DNA of 64,000 nt, from contig NC_088354.1 in NCBI RefSeq assembly GCF_036884655.1, forward strand, positions 16,093,001 through 16,157,000, read 5' to 3'. Below, piece by piece: positions 1 through 11,704 of this stretch. A program made the translations under genes and the position numbers. The DNA comes from Musa acuminata AAA Group. Its lineage: Eukaryota > Streptophyta > Magnoliopsida > Zingiberales > Musaceae. Every line of letters starts with the position of its first letter. Positions within the stretch are counted from its first letter, which is position 1. The notes beneath the pieces were generated by a model. It was not told the origin of the DNA. It ran no database searches and saw nothing but the letters and a program-made list of their open reading frames with translations.

Positions 1-582
1 CAACCCGAGGGGGTCCATGATCATGCCCAAGAATCATCATCGAAATGTAAGAGGAGAGGGTAAAATAGGGTTTCCAAGAGCCTTCAATTTCAATGGGAGC
101 TGATTGTTAGATCAGAGATGACTATATGAATGTTCCCATCAAGCGCTCTCACAAACGTAGATAATCTATTTGTTTATGCGAATGTTATCTAATCAAGATT
201 TATTCTTGATAGGATAAATTTAGCACCATCCAGCTTTCTCCAACTAAAAATAATAAACGTATGAACAAGTGATTATTAATAACGGCACATCTCAACTTCG
301 TAACTGACACCTTAGTAAATACCCATGCATTTACGACGGAGAGTAAGCCACCTATTAATGCTTCTACATTTATAGAGTAAGGTGGGGGTATTGGCTAAAG
401 CATAATCATGATTGTTTGGAATCGCATGAAGCGATATATAAAAGTGACGAGATAGTCCTCCACGTGATCGAAACAGTCCACCTAGAATAAATGAACCACC
501 CGCTTAATATTGGCAGATACTAACAATCTACATACGGTCAATCCTCGAAGAGGTATAAAAACTACCCCGTGCAGACGCTAAG
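1..582. other. Unassigned intergenic DNA
   Basis: No reading frame, repeat or element boundary could be recognised here. The stretch ends at the outer edge of a solo LTR, so its last bases (CTAAG at 578-582) are the probable insertion site of that element. Confidence 0.5.
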
Positions 583-1836
583 TGTTAGGATCGTAAAAGT
601 ATTAAGAGAGAGGGAAAGGGTGTGAATTAGTGCTTTCGAAAAGTTGAAACAAATTAAAAATTCATTTGATCAAACCCATATTAGAAATGCATTTAACTTG
701 GAAAGTGAGTAAAGGTAGTAAATAATTAAATTAGTAAGCAATAAGGATGAAAAACACAAAGAAAATACACACTAGATTTATAGTGGTTCGGTCGTCGTGA
801 CCTATGTCCACTATTGATTCCTCCTACGTCGAGGCCATCGGATCTTCTTTCAATAGATGAAAATCAACCACCCTTATTACAGTTTTTTTCTCTATTTTAT
901 AGGTTTAGGAGAGAATCTTTATAATTTTTTTTTTAGTGACCCTCACACTCCCTTAGAATGACTTAGAAGCTAAAGGAGGAAGGAACTCAAGACTTTCAAT
1001 AAAGTTTGCACACTTAGAATTACAAGTTTTTCATGCTCTTTTCTTGCTATCTCAAGCATGAATGAGTGAGGTATTTATAGACCCCAAATAGCTTAAAAAA
1101 TGAAGCTAAAAAGTCTCATCCCTAGGTTTTCAGGGTATTAGCGGTATTATCGCTAGTGCTGGGTGGTACCATCACCAGTTTGAGTGGTACCATCACTTAA
1201 CACTTTCTTGAAGACTATGTACTAGTAGTATTATTGCCAGTCTAGGTGGTACCAATACTAATCTGGGTGGTACCATTGCTTGACACTAGCAGTACCACCG
1301 TTGGGTTTTTCGAAAATGTACACTCCGTACGTTCTAGCTCATAGGTAGTTCAACCGCTTAGTCTAGTGGTGCCATTACTTGACCCAACTCTAGGTAATTG
1401 AATTGGCCTTCTATTATGCCCGATTTAGCTCTAATTTAGACCCAATGAGCCCTTAATTAAGTTGACATGGTTACACCCAAAACTAACTCAATTAGACATC
1501 TAAACTACTTCGATCAAAAATTAATAATTTACAATTATGAAGTACGTTGTCTGACATGCCATTATTCTTCTAGCACTTCGTCCGAATCTCTAGTGCATCA
1601 TCCTTTCCTCTGGTATATTGTCCAATCTATCGGTATATTAACTCCCGTAATATTCGATCTTAGCACAATCCTTCCAACCTGATGCCCGATTTCTGACTTC
1701 GACCCAATGTTTAATTCTCCTGCTTCAATTGATTTGATATTTCATGATCGAAGTTATTCCTACATCACCTTTCTTAAAGACAAATTAGATCGTAAACTTA
1801 TTAATTTATTTCATCATCAAAATCCGGGATTCAACA
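583..1836 (-). mobile_element. Solo LTR, SIRE-like copia family
   Basis: On the plus strand the stretch starts TGTTAGGATC and ends GATTCAACA, the reverse of the TGTTGAATC...CCTAACA ends of the LTRs at 7414-8818 and 11705-13298. It shares with them the frame-poor body, the GGTACC-rich block (here about 1133-1395) and the segment describing the promoter-proximal region. CTAAG precedes it (578-582) and CCAAG follows it (1837-1841), a 4-of-5 target duplication. No internal region flanks either side, so LTR-LTR recombination probably removed the rest of the element. Confidence 0.85.
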
Positions 1837-2000
1837 CCAAGAGGGAGGCAAAAAATAAGTAGTATCCTATTTACTCTCTACTCTCTTATTTATACAACTC
1901 ATGCTATCTTTCTCTCCCTCTGTCTTGTATTGACTTAAGCATCGAAGAGGTCAAGTTGGGAAGCCCCTCGTCGTAGACCTGTTGTGTAGGACCATCGGCA

Positions 2001-2053
2001 TGCTAGTCATAGGTGTTTTGCAAACTAATCACGTGAGTGATGGTATGTGTGAC

Positions 2054-2104
<51 letters not shown>

Positions 2105-3499
2105 ATGTCCATGAATTTGTGCATTGGGAATCAAATGGTGATGAGATCACTATAATGAGACCGATTCATCTTTAAATACAAATCTTAAATAATCCTGGTC
2201 ATAAGTTACTCCGAGAGGGATATCGAAATAACTGGACAAACTAGTGTGCTATATACCCATCTATATGATAGAGACAGTTGGTCTTATAGTTGCTCGTGTG
2301 GAGACACTAGGGATACAGTGCAAGTGCTCATTCGAGAATGAGTTTACTGATTGATCCGCTCATAGATTACTAGATGATTAATGATATATCATTGTCATAT
2401 AGCGATTTCGTTATCCCAATGATGTACCTGGTCCTTGGACTTGAGACATTAAGGATATCCTGTATGAGTGCTTCATTCTTTGATACTAGACTTATAAGTT
2501 TGGATATTCTAGATCTAGCACAATCGATCATCGGGAGTGGTAGTCAACCTTACGAGGGCTATTGAGTGTTGATAGAGGATTATCCGCTCTCGGTATTATG
2601 AGAAAAATATCTCATGTGCTCTTGCTCAGACAAATCCCTGGCTAGGGTCATTCGGATTGAGAGAGAGAGAATACTCTGGGAGAATCCGATTAGAACGAGA
2701 CTCGAGTAGAAACCATATGAGTCTGACAGTACTATGCCTGGTATATGGTCTCTGGGATATTAGATGGGTGAGGGATTATATGTATACGATAACTAAGGAT
2801 AGGCAAGTCCAATGGATTAGATTCCCCTGTATCGTTTGGGGACTATTGCATAGTGACTTAGTACGTCTACAATCAATGAGTCGAGTGAATTATTATGGAG
2901 ATAATAATTCATTGAGCCAGAAGAAGTTTTAATAGGTATGACTCACGGCTAGCTTGATATTAGGCCTAGAGGGTCATATATATATATGGTAGGCGTTGCG
3001 ATGAGTAAAAGTTCGGATATTAGATATCCGTTGGAGCTCCTATCTTATTGGATATCCAATAAGCCAATGAATTATTGGATCATATAGATGAGATCTAATA
3101 AGAGTTAATGAGAGATTATTGGATAGAGATATACTAATCTAAGAGGATTGGATAGAGATGTACTAATCTAAGAGGATTGTCATCTCCTATTCTCCTCTCC
3201 CCTTCTTCTCCTTAGATAGGAGGCCTGGAGATTTGAGGAGCATCATCGCAGCCTTACTGTGTAGATCACCGCTAGAGAGGAGGACGTTTGACCTCCTTCA
3301 CCCTCTCCTAGAGATATGTAGGAATTCAGGGATATATGATCTCCCTAGGTAATACAATATTTAATATACGCAGTTTTAAGTTTTGCGGATTTTACACACC
3401 AATCTTTGCATGATGATGAACATATTTTTAAAAAATTTAAGAATTTTATTTTATGTTCTTTCACTATGCATGTAATGTCGCCCCTTAGATTTCCCTACA
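2001..3499 (+). mobile_element. Solo LTR of the element A copia family
   Basis: It begins TGCTAGTCATAGG and ends TTTCCCTACA, matching in the opposite orientation the LTRs at 31571-33189, 36298-37826 and 43426-44917. The match runs through the (AT)n tract and through the blocks about lightly diverged copies at 2150-2600 and 3170-3330. Flanks are CGGCA (1996-2000) and CGGTG (3500-3504), only a partial target duplication. Neither primer-binding site nor pol is adjacent, so it is read as a solo LTR; the weak target duplication leaves some doubt. Confidence 0.8.
2057..2102. repeat. (AT)n microsatellite inside the solo LTR
   Basis: An uninterrupted AT tract of 46 bases sits near the 5' end of the LTR, at the same place as the AT tracts of the related LTRs. 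Confidence 0.95.
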
Positions 3500-3849
3500 C
3501 GGTGGCCAAGATTCAACACCACTACCTGAAGATGACCTGACAACTAAAAGAGGACCTCGCAGCCAAGCAGATCTTAGTTTCTCTACCCGGTTTCATCGCT
3601 CCTAGGCCAGATCGACCCCGACGAAATACCTCCCTAGTGGACCTCCTATGCTGGTTTGCTATGTTAGCACTCCCACATTAGCACAGAGGAGACAGAGGAT
3701 GAGTCTACACTGTCGATAGTGAACCAATCGTGTCGACTCACTAGTCGACGGTATGTGTGATACTATTATATTATATTTTGGCCATTATCAATGATTTATG
3801 AAAGCTGTTAGGTTGGATTTATAAGTTGTAGAAGTTCCATTTAGGATTG
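3500..3849. other. Unassigned spacer
   Basis: Short mixed sequence between the solo LTR and the LINE fragment. It has a small imperfect inverted repeat built on GTCGAC near 3705-3750. No gene was recognised. Confidence 0.4.
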
Positions 3850-5080
3850 TAAGAGACCAGGGGTGTAGATTCTTATACTTAGCAATGTAGACTTTAACCT
3901 AAAAAGAATCTTGAGTCTTGAGGATTGAGATTATATGCTTAGCATATATGGCCTTTTGAAACATAAGGAGATCCCTGATACTAAGGTCACCTTGCTCTTT
4001 GGGCAAGGTCATTATATCCCAACTAACTATATGCATCTTCTTGTTTTGCCCTCATTCTAAAAGAAGTCCCTACAGAGTTTGAAAAACCTAGAGATTAGCT
4101 TCTCCAAAATCTAAGAGCTGAGGAGTATATGAGCAGGAACTGAGTTAATGACTGAATTTATAAAAACAATTTTGCATGCTTGGGTTAAGAGATTTTTGTG
4201 CCTACCTAGGTTTCAAGATACTTGATAGGCCAACTACCCTCCTTGATGCTAAGACCATTGCAAATAGTATGCTTGATGTACAGGTTGTAATGAGAAGGAA
4301 AGTATGCATTGGATTTAGATAAGTTCACCTTAAGGAAAGTAAGGCTTTCAAATATATTCAGAATTTTGAGAATATAAGTGCAAGATTGTGAGTTAGTTTT
4401 AAAGACCAATAGAATATCATCGAAAAATATGAGATGAGAAATTTTAATGCCTTTGATGTTAAAAGGGATAACCTCCTTCCTTTAGATAACAATTGAAATA
4501 AGAGAAGACAATATCTATTAGATAATGATAAAAAGGTATGGGAAGAATGGGTCACCTTGACCTATGCCTAATTCTATGATAGCTTTTGAACCAAGAGAAA
4601 TGTTCCTCATTTATCAAATAGGAAAAAAATTGGAGAACCAGTACAAGCACATATCCAGTTTGTAAATCTAGAGGGAAAGTTCATGCGGTAAACAAAGACA
4701 AGGAAAGTTACAAAAAAAATTTCAAGATCTAACTTTAAGAGGACATTGGGGGTTTTGCTTTAGAAAGACACAAGGAATTTACTAGCTCGTGGCAATGCAG
4801 ATATTGTCATAGATGTTCCTATCTTTTACAAAGTTCGGTTGTTCAAGGCTAATCAAATTGGTAATGTACAGTTTTACACCATTGACCAACATTTTTTACA
4901 TTCTCCAAAAGCCCTTATAAAATTTCAAGTTTAAACCATCAAGGCTTGGACTCTTACCAACAACCATATATAAGAGGGTCAGCTTGATTTAAGATAGGGT
5001 GAAAGGCTTAATGACATAGTCATGATCAGAATTATGAAGGGAAGGTAAGGGGAACAAAGATTCCAATTGAAGGGTCTAGT
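3850..5080 (-). pseudogene. LINE (non-LTR) reverse-transcriptase fragment
   Basis: Read on the minus strand in broken frames, this is the C-terminal half of a plant L1-type ORF2. Near 4940 there is a segment of the SPxLDGxNxxFYKxFW type. Around 4555-4400 the palm motif reads FFDDILLVFK, followed by LKVNLSKSNAYFP at about 4345-4300 and SWPIKYLET at about 4225-4206. Downstream, near 4020-3950, it reads SWDIMTLPKEQGDLSIRDL. Several stops and frameshifts separate these blocks, and no endonuclease domain or poly-A tail was found, so this is a dead internal fragment. Confidence 0.75.
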
Positions 5081-5387
5081 TCTATTGGGAAGTTGCCAAA
5101 GAGTCTTGGAGGTTGATAAGGCAAATCCCATTCTTTCTCCTCCTAAGGGTGTAAAGGCACTAAACGAACTTAGTTTTCTTATTGCCCTCGTTAATCCAAA
5201 GAGATTTGGCCCTAGTCCACTATTTATATTAAGTTGTTTGTTAAGGCTAGAAAACTTATTAGTGAGACTTTCCTAGCAAAGGAATTTGGAGTTAGAGAGA
5301 CTATTGTAGGAATCATATTATTCAAGGGAGGAGTTTTTCTACCTGATCTGATCTGATCTGATTCTCAATATTTTTGCCCTTAGTTTT
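5081..5387. other. Unassigned spacer with a short TGATC repeat
   Basis: Holds a short GATCT/TGATC pentamer run at about 5345-5362. It may include more of the decayed LINE upstream of the recognisable region, but no motif supports this. Confidence 0.35.
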
Positions 5388-5923
5388 TACTAGTCATAAG
5401 TGCCCTGCAAGCCAATCATGTATGTGATGACACGTGTGATATGCCACATAATCTTTTTGCTTGTTACTATTATGATATTTTTTCACTTTATATTATACAT
5501 ATATAGTGATGTCCATGGATCTATGTAATAAGAATTGGATCATGATAATATCATGATAATGAGACCGATTCACCTTTAAACACAAACCCTAAATAATCAT
5601 AGTTATAGGTTACTCGAGAGGTACATCAAGATAATCGAAGACACTAGTATACTATATACCCATCTATATGATGGAGATGATTAGTCTCACAGTTGCTCAT
5701 GTGGGGATACTAGGAATATAGTGCAGGTGCTCATTGGAGAATGTGTTCACTGATTGATCCGCTCATGGAATGCTGGATGGTTGATGATATCTTATTCGTT
5801 ATCCTAGTGGTGTACTTGATCCTTAGACTTTAGACACCAAGGATGTCCTGTATGAGTACTTCACTCTTTAATACCAGACTTATAGGTTTGGAAGTTCCAG
5901 ATCTAGTACAACCAGTCATATCA
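5388..5923 (+). mobile_element. Truncated LTR of the element A family
   Basis: Starts at TACTAGTCATAAG, equivalent to the TGCTAGTCATAGG terminus of this family with its TG changed to TA. It follows the solo LTR at 2001-3499 through blocks such as GAGACCGATTCA and TATATACCCATCTATATGAT, then stops near 5923, about a third of the way along the LTR. No (AT)n expansion is present in this copy. Confidence 0.75.
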
Positions 5924-6540
5924 TTCTAGTTTATCAATTTCAACTTTCTTTCATTGTATTGTACCACCTTTCATAATCACTATTTTATGTGGCTTGTGAA
6001 AATGATAAGTTTTTCCTTTTGATTCATATATCATAATCTGATTTTTATAAATATACCACATAATTATCAAAAATGATATGTCTCTTTTTCTTTTAAAATA
6101 TTCTTAAAATTGTTGATTGCGATTGTTATATAAAATCATTAGTAATAACATCAATATCATATGAAAATTCATCAATATTATTTTATTATTTATCCTCATT
6201 AATTTGTTTAGTAATTTAAAGAATAACCTCTCAAATAATAAATGATAAAAGAACATCAACTTACATCTCCTCTATATCAAAATTAATCTTTCGAAATTTT
6301 TTACTCACACTAACTTTGTTATTTTTTAGGAATCTTACATTATTAGATTCTACTATTCTTGTACTATGATTAACGTGATAAATTTATATCCTTTGAATTT
6401 TTTTAGATGACCAATAAAATACTGAGAAATAGTTTTGGATCCAAATTTTTTTCATATAAATTGCAGACTCTTATCTCTATAGAATAACTCTCAATCATCA
6501 AAAGTTGCTCTTATTTACATCGGTGTTCTATACTTCACTT
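5924..6540 (-). pseudogene. Decayed copia fragment related to the 56.5-59.5 kb element
   Basis: The reverse complement resembles 57.1-57.7 kb. The block around 6030-6080 matches the one at about 57665-57710, and the block around 6400-6480 matches the one at about 57260-57360, in the same order. There is no usable reading frame. It is an old fragment of the same copia family, trapped beside the gypsy gag. Confidence 0.6.
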
Positions 6541-6599
6541 TTCATCATAGTACAAACCCTTTGCTGATCTTTCCTTGAGTTCTTCTTGGGTTAGTCTTC

Positions 6600-7359
6600 C
6601 GGTGTCAGGGTTTTAGTTGGGAATAGATGGGGTGGGTGGCTTGCTGATCATTTGGTTGTTGTCACTTCTATTTTCATGATTTTCCTTACTAATTTTTTTC
6701 TCATGTAGATGTGCGAATGAGATTACAGCTATCATAGTGCGGGGTTGACGAATCTTAACTTCACACTGGATATCTGGATTAAGTCCTTCGATAAATGTTC
6801 TCACCAATCGTCATTCAGACTAATCTCTAACTTGATTTGACAATCATTCAAATATGTTATGATATTCTAACACTGTAGAAGTCTAACAAATTTTGGTGAG
6901 CTGCCCATCAACATTCTCGTACTCAGATGGTCCAAAGCGAATAAAAAGTCCTCTCTTAAATTGCTCCCATAAGGGGACTCCGTAGCAAGTTTCGTACTAA
7001 TCATACCACCGGATTGCATCTCCCTCTAGTTGGATTGAGGCTATTTTCACCTTGGATTCTTTTGGAGTTATGTGAAAATGAAAAAAATTTTCTGCCCTAG
7101 AGATCCAACTAGTCAGATCTACATCTTCCCATTTCGAAAATTCCACCTTCATGTGTGAGTAGTTTATGTCATAGTCTTGGGGCCATTTTCTTGTATTTTC
7201 ATATCTGTGCAACGTAGAACTTGAGCCCCCATTTTATTGAAATTTGCTAGGGCTCTCGAGTAAGTTCTTTTTGAAATCATTAAGTGTTTCTTACAGTCGA
7301 TTCTTAACTCTGATTTTCTATGCTTCCATTTATGCTTTCACAGAGTTATCGGTAGCCAT
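6600..7359 (-). pseudogene. Ty3-gypsy gag remnant (element C)
   Basis: The frame opens at an ATG at 7359-7357 (MATDNSVKA) but meets stops almost at once. At 7212-6997 it reads as a gypsy capsid segment with KVEFSKWEDVDLTSWISRAE, then IASIQLEGDAIRWYD; at 6807-6613 a second block reads RTFIEGLNPDIQCEVK. These correspond to the retrotransposon gag domain that forms the virus-like particle. The element's LTR and primer-binding site lie at 14.5 kb, separated from this gag by the nested copia element at 7414-13298. Protease and pol are missing. Confidence 0.8.
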
Positions 7360-7408
7360 TGCGTAAGACTGCAAATCTGTAATCTTAACTCCTATTTCTG
7401 GTGTCGGG

Positions 7409-7413
7409 ACTAG
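7409..7413. repeat. Target-site duplication ACTAG, left
   Basis: ACTAG directly precedes the 5' LTR and is repeated exactly at 13299-13303 after the 3' LTR. The 5-bp size is normal for copia elements. Confidence 0.9.
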
Positions 7414-8818
7414 TGTTGAATCTCACATTTTGATGATAAAACTAATTGATAATTGTGTTAATATTTTAATCTATGTTTTGAGTGATGCAGGATGCTTCGA
7501 TCAGGATGAGACAATTAAAGTAGGAAAAATCAAGTTGTGCCGGAGGAGAACATGTCAGAAGATTGGATGTCGGGCCGGTGGATCGGTTGACGTATCGATT
7601 GAAGGCTTCGGGTCATTCAGGCATCGGGCCAAGAAGAGCAGATATTGTGCCAAGGATATCGGAGTTGCAAAGTCAACTTGCTAATTGGGCAATAGGCCGC
7701 AAGAGAGGACGATACGTCGAAGAATCGGAGGAAGCGTCGAGGGACCAATGACATGCCGGATAATTTGATTAATGCTTAGTATTAATTATCTAGATCAAAG
7801 TTTGTTTTACATGTGTAGGATTAACTACGATGGAAGTAAGACATGCAGCAGGAGTTACGCCGGAGTCAAGACCATGATCACGTTGGGGGTTCGAGAGTTC
7901 AACGGAAGTTTGGATGGTCATTGGAGGTTCTGTAGGAACAAATCCGAGAAGTCCAGGAGCTTGCCAAAGAAGCTCGTCGGAACTCGCCAAATGAATCATC
8001 GCAAGTCCAGGAGTTTGCCGGAAGTCCGCCGGAGCATCGCCGAGGGTTCGTCGGATGTTTGCCGGAAGTTCATCAGAAGTTCGCCGGAAGAAATGATTGA
8101 CGCATCGGAGCAGGTTATGGTATTAATGTCTTAAATATCATAGTTAGCATATAGATTAAGTTAGGAATGGGAGGTGATCCCATTAACTTAATCTGGGGGC
8201 AATTGGGCCCTTGACAGACCCAAATTGGACCGAATGGATCCCGAAAATCCGAGAGATGATATTTTTGAGCTCCAAATTCGAACCGGTTGGGGCCTCTATA
8301 AACCCCACCCTTTCCTATATGAAAGAGCACTAAAATCTTAATTTTATTTTGAGAATTTGAGAGCTCAAAAGTATTGTAAAAGGCCAAAAGTTCTTCTCCT
8401 TCTTTTCATCTCAGTTTTGATCATTTAAGAGAGGAGTGAAAATCTGTAAGGGTTGTCTCCTAAGCCCATCAAAAGGAGTAAAGCTGTAAAAGGGTGGCTG
8501 GCATTCACCTATTGAAGGAAGGCCTCTAGTAGACGTCGGTGACCTCATCGGAGGAGGAAGCCAAAAGTGGATGCAGGTCAAGATTGACTGAACCACTCTA
8601 AATCTCGGTTTACATTTACATTCTGCTTTCTATCTTAACTACAAACTACCTCCATTGCTTTTCTTCAACTGTACTTCGCTTAATATTAAGTTGAAGAGCT
8701 TTCCGAAATGGTTTTTTATCGAAAGAGTTTTTATCATACGAACGTCGTTTTAAATCATCGAAAGTTTTCCACTACACTAATTCATCCCCCCCCTCTCTTA
8801 GTGCTCTTGATCCTAACA
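7414..8818 (+). repeat. 5' LTR of the gag-only element
   Basis: Starts TGTTGAATCTC and ends CTTGATCCTAACA. A likely TATA box (CTCTATAAACC) is near 8295-8305, before the CCCTTTCC...ATGAAAG block. A poly-C run lies close to the end. Compared with the 3' LTR it lacks about 190 bp around 8232-8240, where the other copy has its GGTACC block; both sides of the gap carry GATC. Confidence 0.9.
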
Positions 8819-8820
8819 AT

Positions 8821-8833
8821 TGGTATTAGAGCC
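8821..8833 (+). other. Primer-binding site, initiator tRNA-Met
   Basis: TGGTATTAGAGCC begins two bases inside the 5' LTR. It is complementary to the 3' end of plant initiator tRNA-Met with one changed base, so minus-strand DNA synthesis would have started here. Confidence 0.85.
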
Positions 8834-8868
8834 TCGTTATTTCTCACTTAGAGTAACACCCAAGAGAA

Positions 8869-9780
8869 ATGGCTCTATTTGACAACCAAGAGGGTTACTC
8901 TCTCATTTGTCCTCCCTTTTTCAATGGGACAGACTAAACTTATTGGAAAACTCGAATGAGAGTTTTCTTGCTTTTGTTGGATTTGAATTTATGGCACATT
9001 ATCAAATCCAATTTTAAAAGGTCTTCTCTTCTAATGAAAGATTGGAATGATTTGGAGAAGAAGATATTTTCTTTAAATGCTAGAGCTATGAACGCTCTAT
9101 TTTGCGCCTTAGACAAAATCGAGTTTAATCGGGTTTCTACTTGTGAATCAGCTTTCGACATATGTCTTACTCTTGAAATCACACACGAAGGCATAAGTAG
9201 TGTTAATGATTCTAAAGTTAATTTTTTAATGTATGATTTCGAGCTTTTTCGAATGAAGCCGAGCGAAACCATTGTTGACATGTACACCTGTTTTATGGAT
9301 GTCATCAATGGTTTAAAAGCTCTTGGCAAATGTTTTTCAGATTTTGAACTTGTAAACAAGATTTTGCGTTCTCTTAATAAAACTTGGGATTCAAAAGTAA
9401 TCGCTATTCAAGAATCAAAAGATTTAAACCATTTCCCTCTCGAAGAACTAATAGGGTCTTTGATGACCTATGAATTAACGTGCAATGCACGTGAAGAACT
9501 TGAGAACCACATTCCAAAGAACAAAAAGGATTTGGAATATAGAATATTTGAAGACCACTCGAGCATAAGCTCAAGTGATGGTAAACTCAAACTTTCAATG
9601 AAAATTATGAAACAAAAATTTTAAAATAAAAAGAACGCAACTACTTGCTTTGAATGCAAAAAGAAGAATAAAAATTGGAATGAATTAAGTTCCTCCGAAG
9701 ACGAGGAGAAATTCAAGAAAGGCGAGATGACAAACTATGCCTTAACGACATTCGACGATGAGGTAATCAAAATGCCTTTA
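8869..9780 (+). pseudogene. Copia gag, broken
   Basis: ATG at 8869 opens MALFDNQEGYSL, and a TAA at 8935-8937 (codon 23) stops it. The same frame then runs open from 8956 to 9624 with the layout of a UBN2-type copia capsid, including DFELFRMKPSETIVDMYTCF and FPLEELIGSLMTYEL. After 9625 a frame with CFECKKKNKNW keeps only the first Cys pair of a zinc knuckle. Gag would form the particle and bind RNA. The early stop means it could not be made intact. Confidence 0.85.
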
Positions 9781-11704
9781 ATTTATTTCAAAATTACATG
9801 ATATTTTTCATAATGTATTTTCCTTTTTTATTTAGTTTAGAATTGATTTTCTTGAAAATTATAAGTTTAATAATTTAATAATAAAAATGTAAAAATTAGG
9901 AATCATGCTTATCATTCTAGTAATTTTAAAAATAATCATGAAAATTATATCTTTATGATAAACAAAATAATTTTGATTAAAAATGCCTTATGAAATCATG
10001 CTATATGTGGTTAAGAAGTAATAATATATATCATGTTGATTTCCATTATTATTTCTCGATTTTGATTAAATAAAATCATATTTGATTTGAAGTAATACAT
10101 AATGATGTAATGAAAATATTAAATATTTTGATACCATGATTAACAATTTTATGCATAAGGTTTTAAAGTTATACATGATGATTTTTGTGATTTATTGGTC
10201 TTGATGGTTTTATGACGAAATTCATTTTTCGATCCTAAATGTTGATGCATGTTTTTATTTGACATAAATGAAAAAGTATGCTAACATGAAATCAATCACT
10301 TAAAATGAAACATTTCAAAAAAAAAGAGAGGAAAAATATATTATCAATGAAATCATGAATCTACTTATGTTATGAATTTTGTGAACCATAAAAATGATTT
10401 TGATGATTTGAATTTGAAATGAGTTTTATCAAAATCATGATCTTGATTTCTTGGAATAACATGAGATTTCCTTTGATGCTCATTTTGATTATTTAAAAGG
10501 AGATTTGTCGAAATGATTCATGAAATTTTAGATTCATGACTTGATCCTTCATTTGTTTATGAGATGGTTGAAATCTTTGTACCTTTGAATTCTTCCCTTC
10601 TCCTTTCGATTTTTGAATTTATGCATGTTATATGTTGAAGATTTGAAACCATGTTTTGATATTATGGATACTCAAAAAATATTGATTTGACAAATTGAAT
10701 GAATTGAAAATGAATGATGATTTTTCTCTTGAATATAACTTGTGATATTTTTTATGAATCATCATCTTGATTTCTCGATATTCGATACATGAAATTTTAT
10801 TATGAATCAAGATTTTTCTTTAATCAATCTCCTAAGATTTTCTTTTGATTATTTATGAGGGGGTTTTTCAAAAAGAAATCATGTCTTTTAGTATTCACAT
10901 CTTTCATGATATGATTTTTATGCAATTCTTTGTATTCATGAAATATTTATCTCATCACCCAATTATTTTATTTTTAATATTCTTCATGTGATGATATGAA
11001 TGCATAATGCATGCAATGATAAAATATTCATGATAAAAAATTATTTTGACACTCGCATCTTGATTTTTTCATCTTTGTTACCTTACTTTTGTCATAATTT
11101 AGAAATTAACGTAGAGGGTCTTCCCTTATTTTTAATAATGATAAAGGGGGAGCAAAACGTGCTAGAAAGCGAATATGCTAGCTTGCTCAATTCAAAAAAA
11201 AAAGAAAAGGCAAACTTGCTAGCTTGCTAATCTCAAAAAGGAAGCAAGAAGTGCTATCTTGCAAATCTCAAGAGAAGCAATGTTTGCTAAGTTACACATT
11301 TCAAAAAGAGGCAAAATAGTCCATCTTGCACACCTCAAAAGATGTAAAATTTTGCTAACTTTCTTTATGTGTAAACTTTGATAGCTTGAATATTTTAAGC
11401 ATGATGTAATACTTGCCAAATTTTCTAGCTTACAAATTGCATGATGATAAAACTTCATGTTTTTCATGCAATAATTTGAATTTATGTTTAAACACATGAG
11501 AATTGTACTTCTCCTTTTTATTGATGACAAAGTGGGAGAAGTATGTTTATTGTATGTCATGATTTGATCATGACATATTGCTTGGATTTTTGAATCCAAG
11601 AGTTTCTATCAATAAGGCATATTGATAGGGAGAGTTTGGTTAAACTCCGGGAGTTAAGTTTAACTCCATCATCAATTGGTTGTCATCATAAAAAAAGGAG
11701 AGAT
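9781..11704 (+). other. AT-rich non-coding interior of the gag-only element
   Basis: Very AT-rich DNA with many ATGAT-like words and no pol motif in any frame. The last part (about 11500-11704) matches the DNA before the 3' LTR of element B and the reverse complement of 63878-64000. It includes the block on GTTGTCATCAT and the polypurine stretch AAAAAAAGGAGAGA. It therefore corresponds to the long 3' spacer of SIRE-like elements. Confidence 0.7.

Noticed and set aside
8940..9359. Minus-strand frame of 139 codons opposite the copia gag
   Set aside because: It is the shadow of the gag coding sequence on the other strand.
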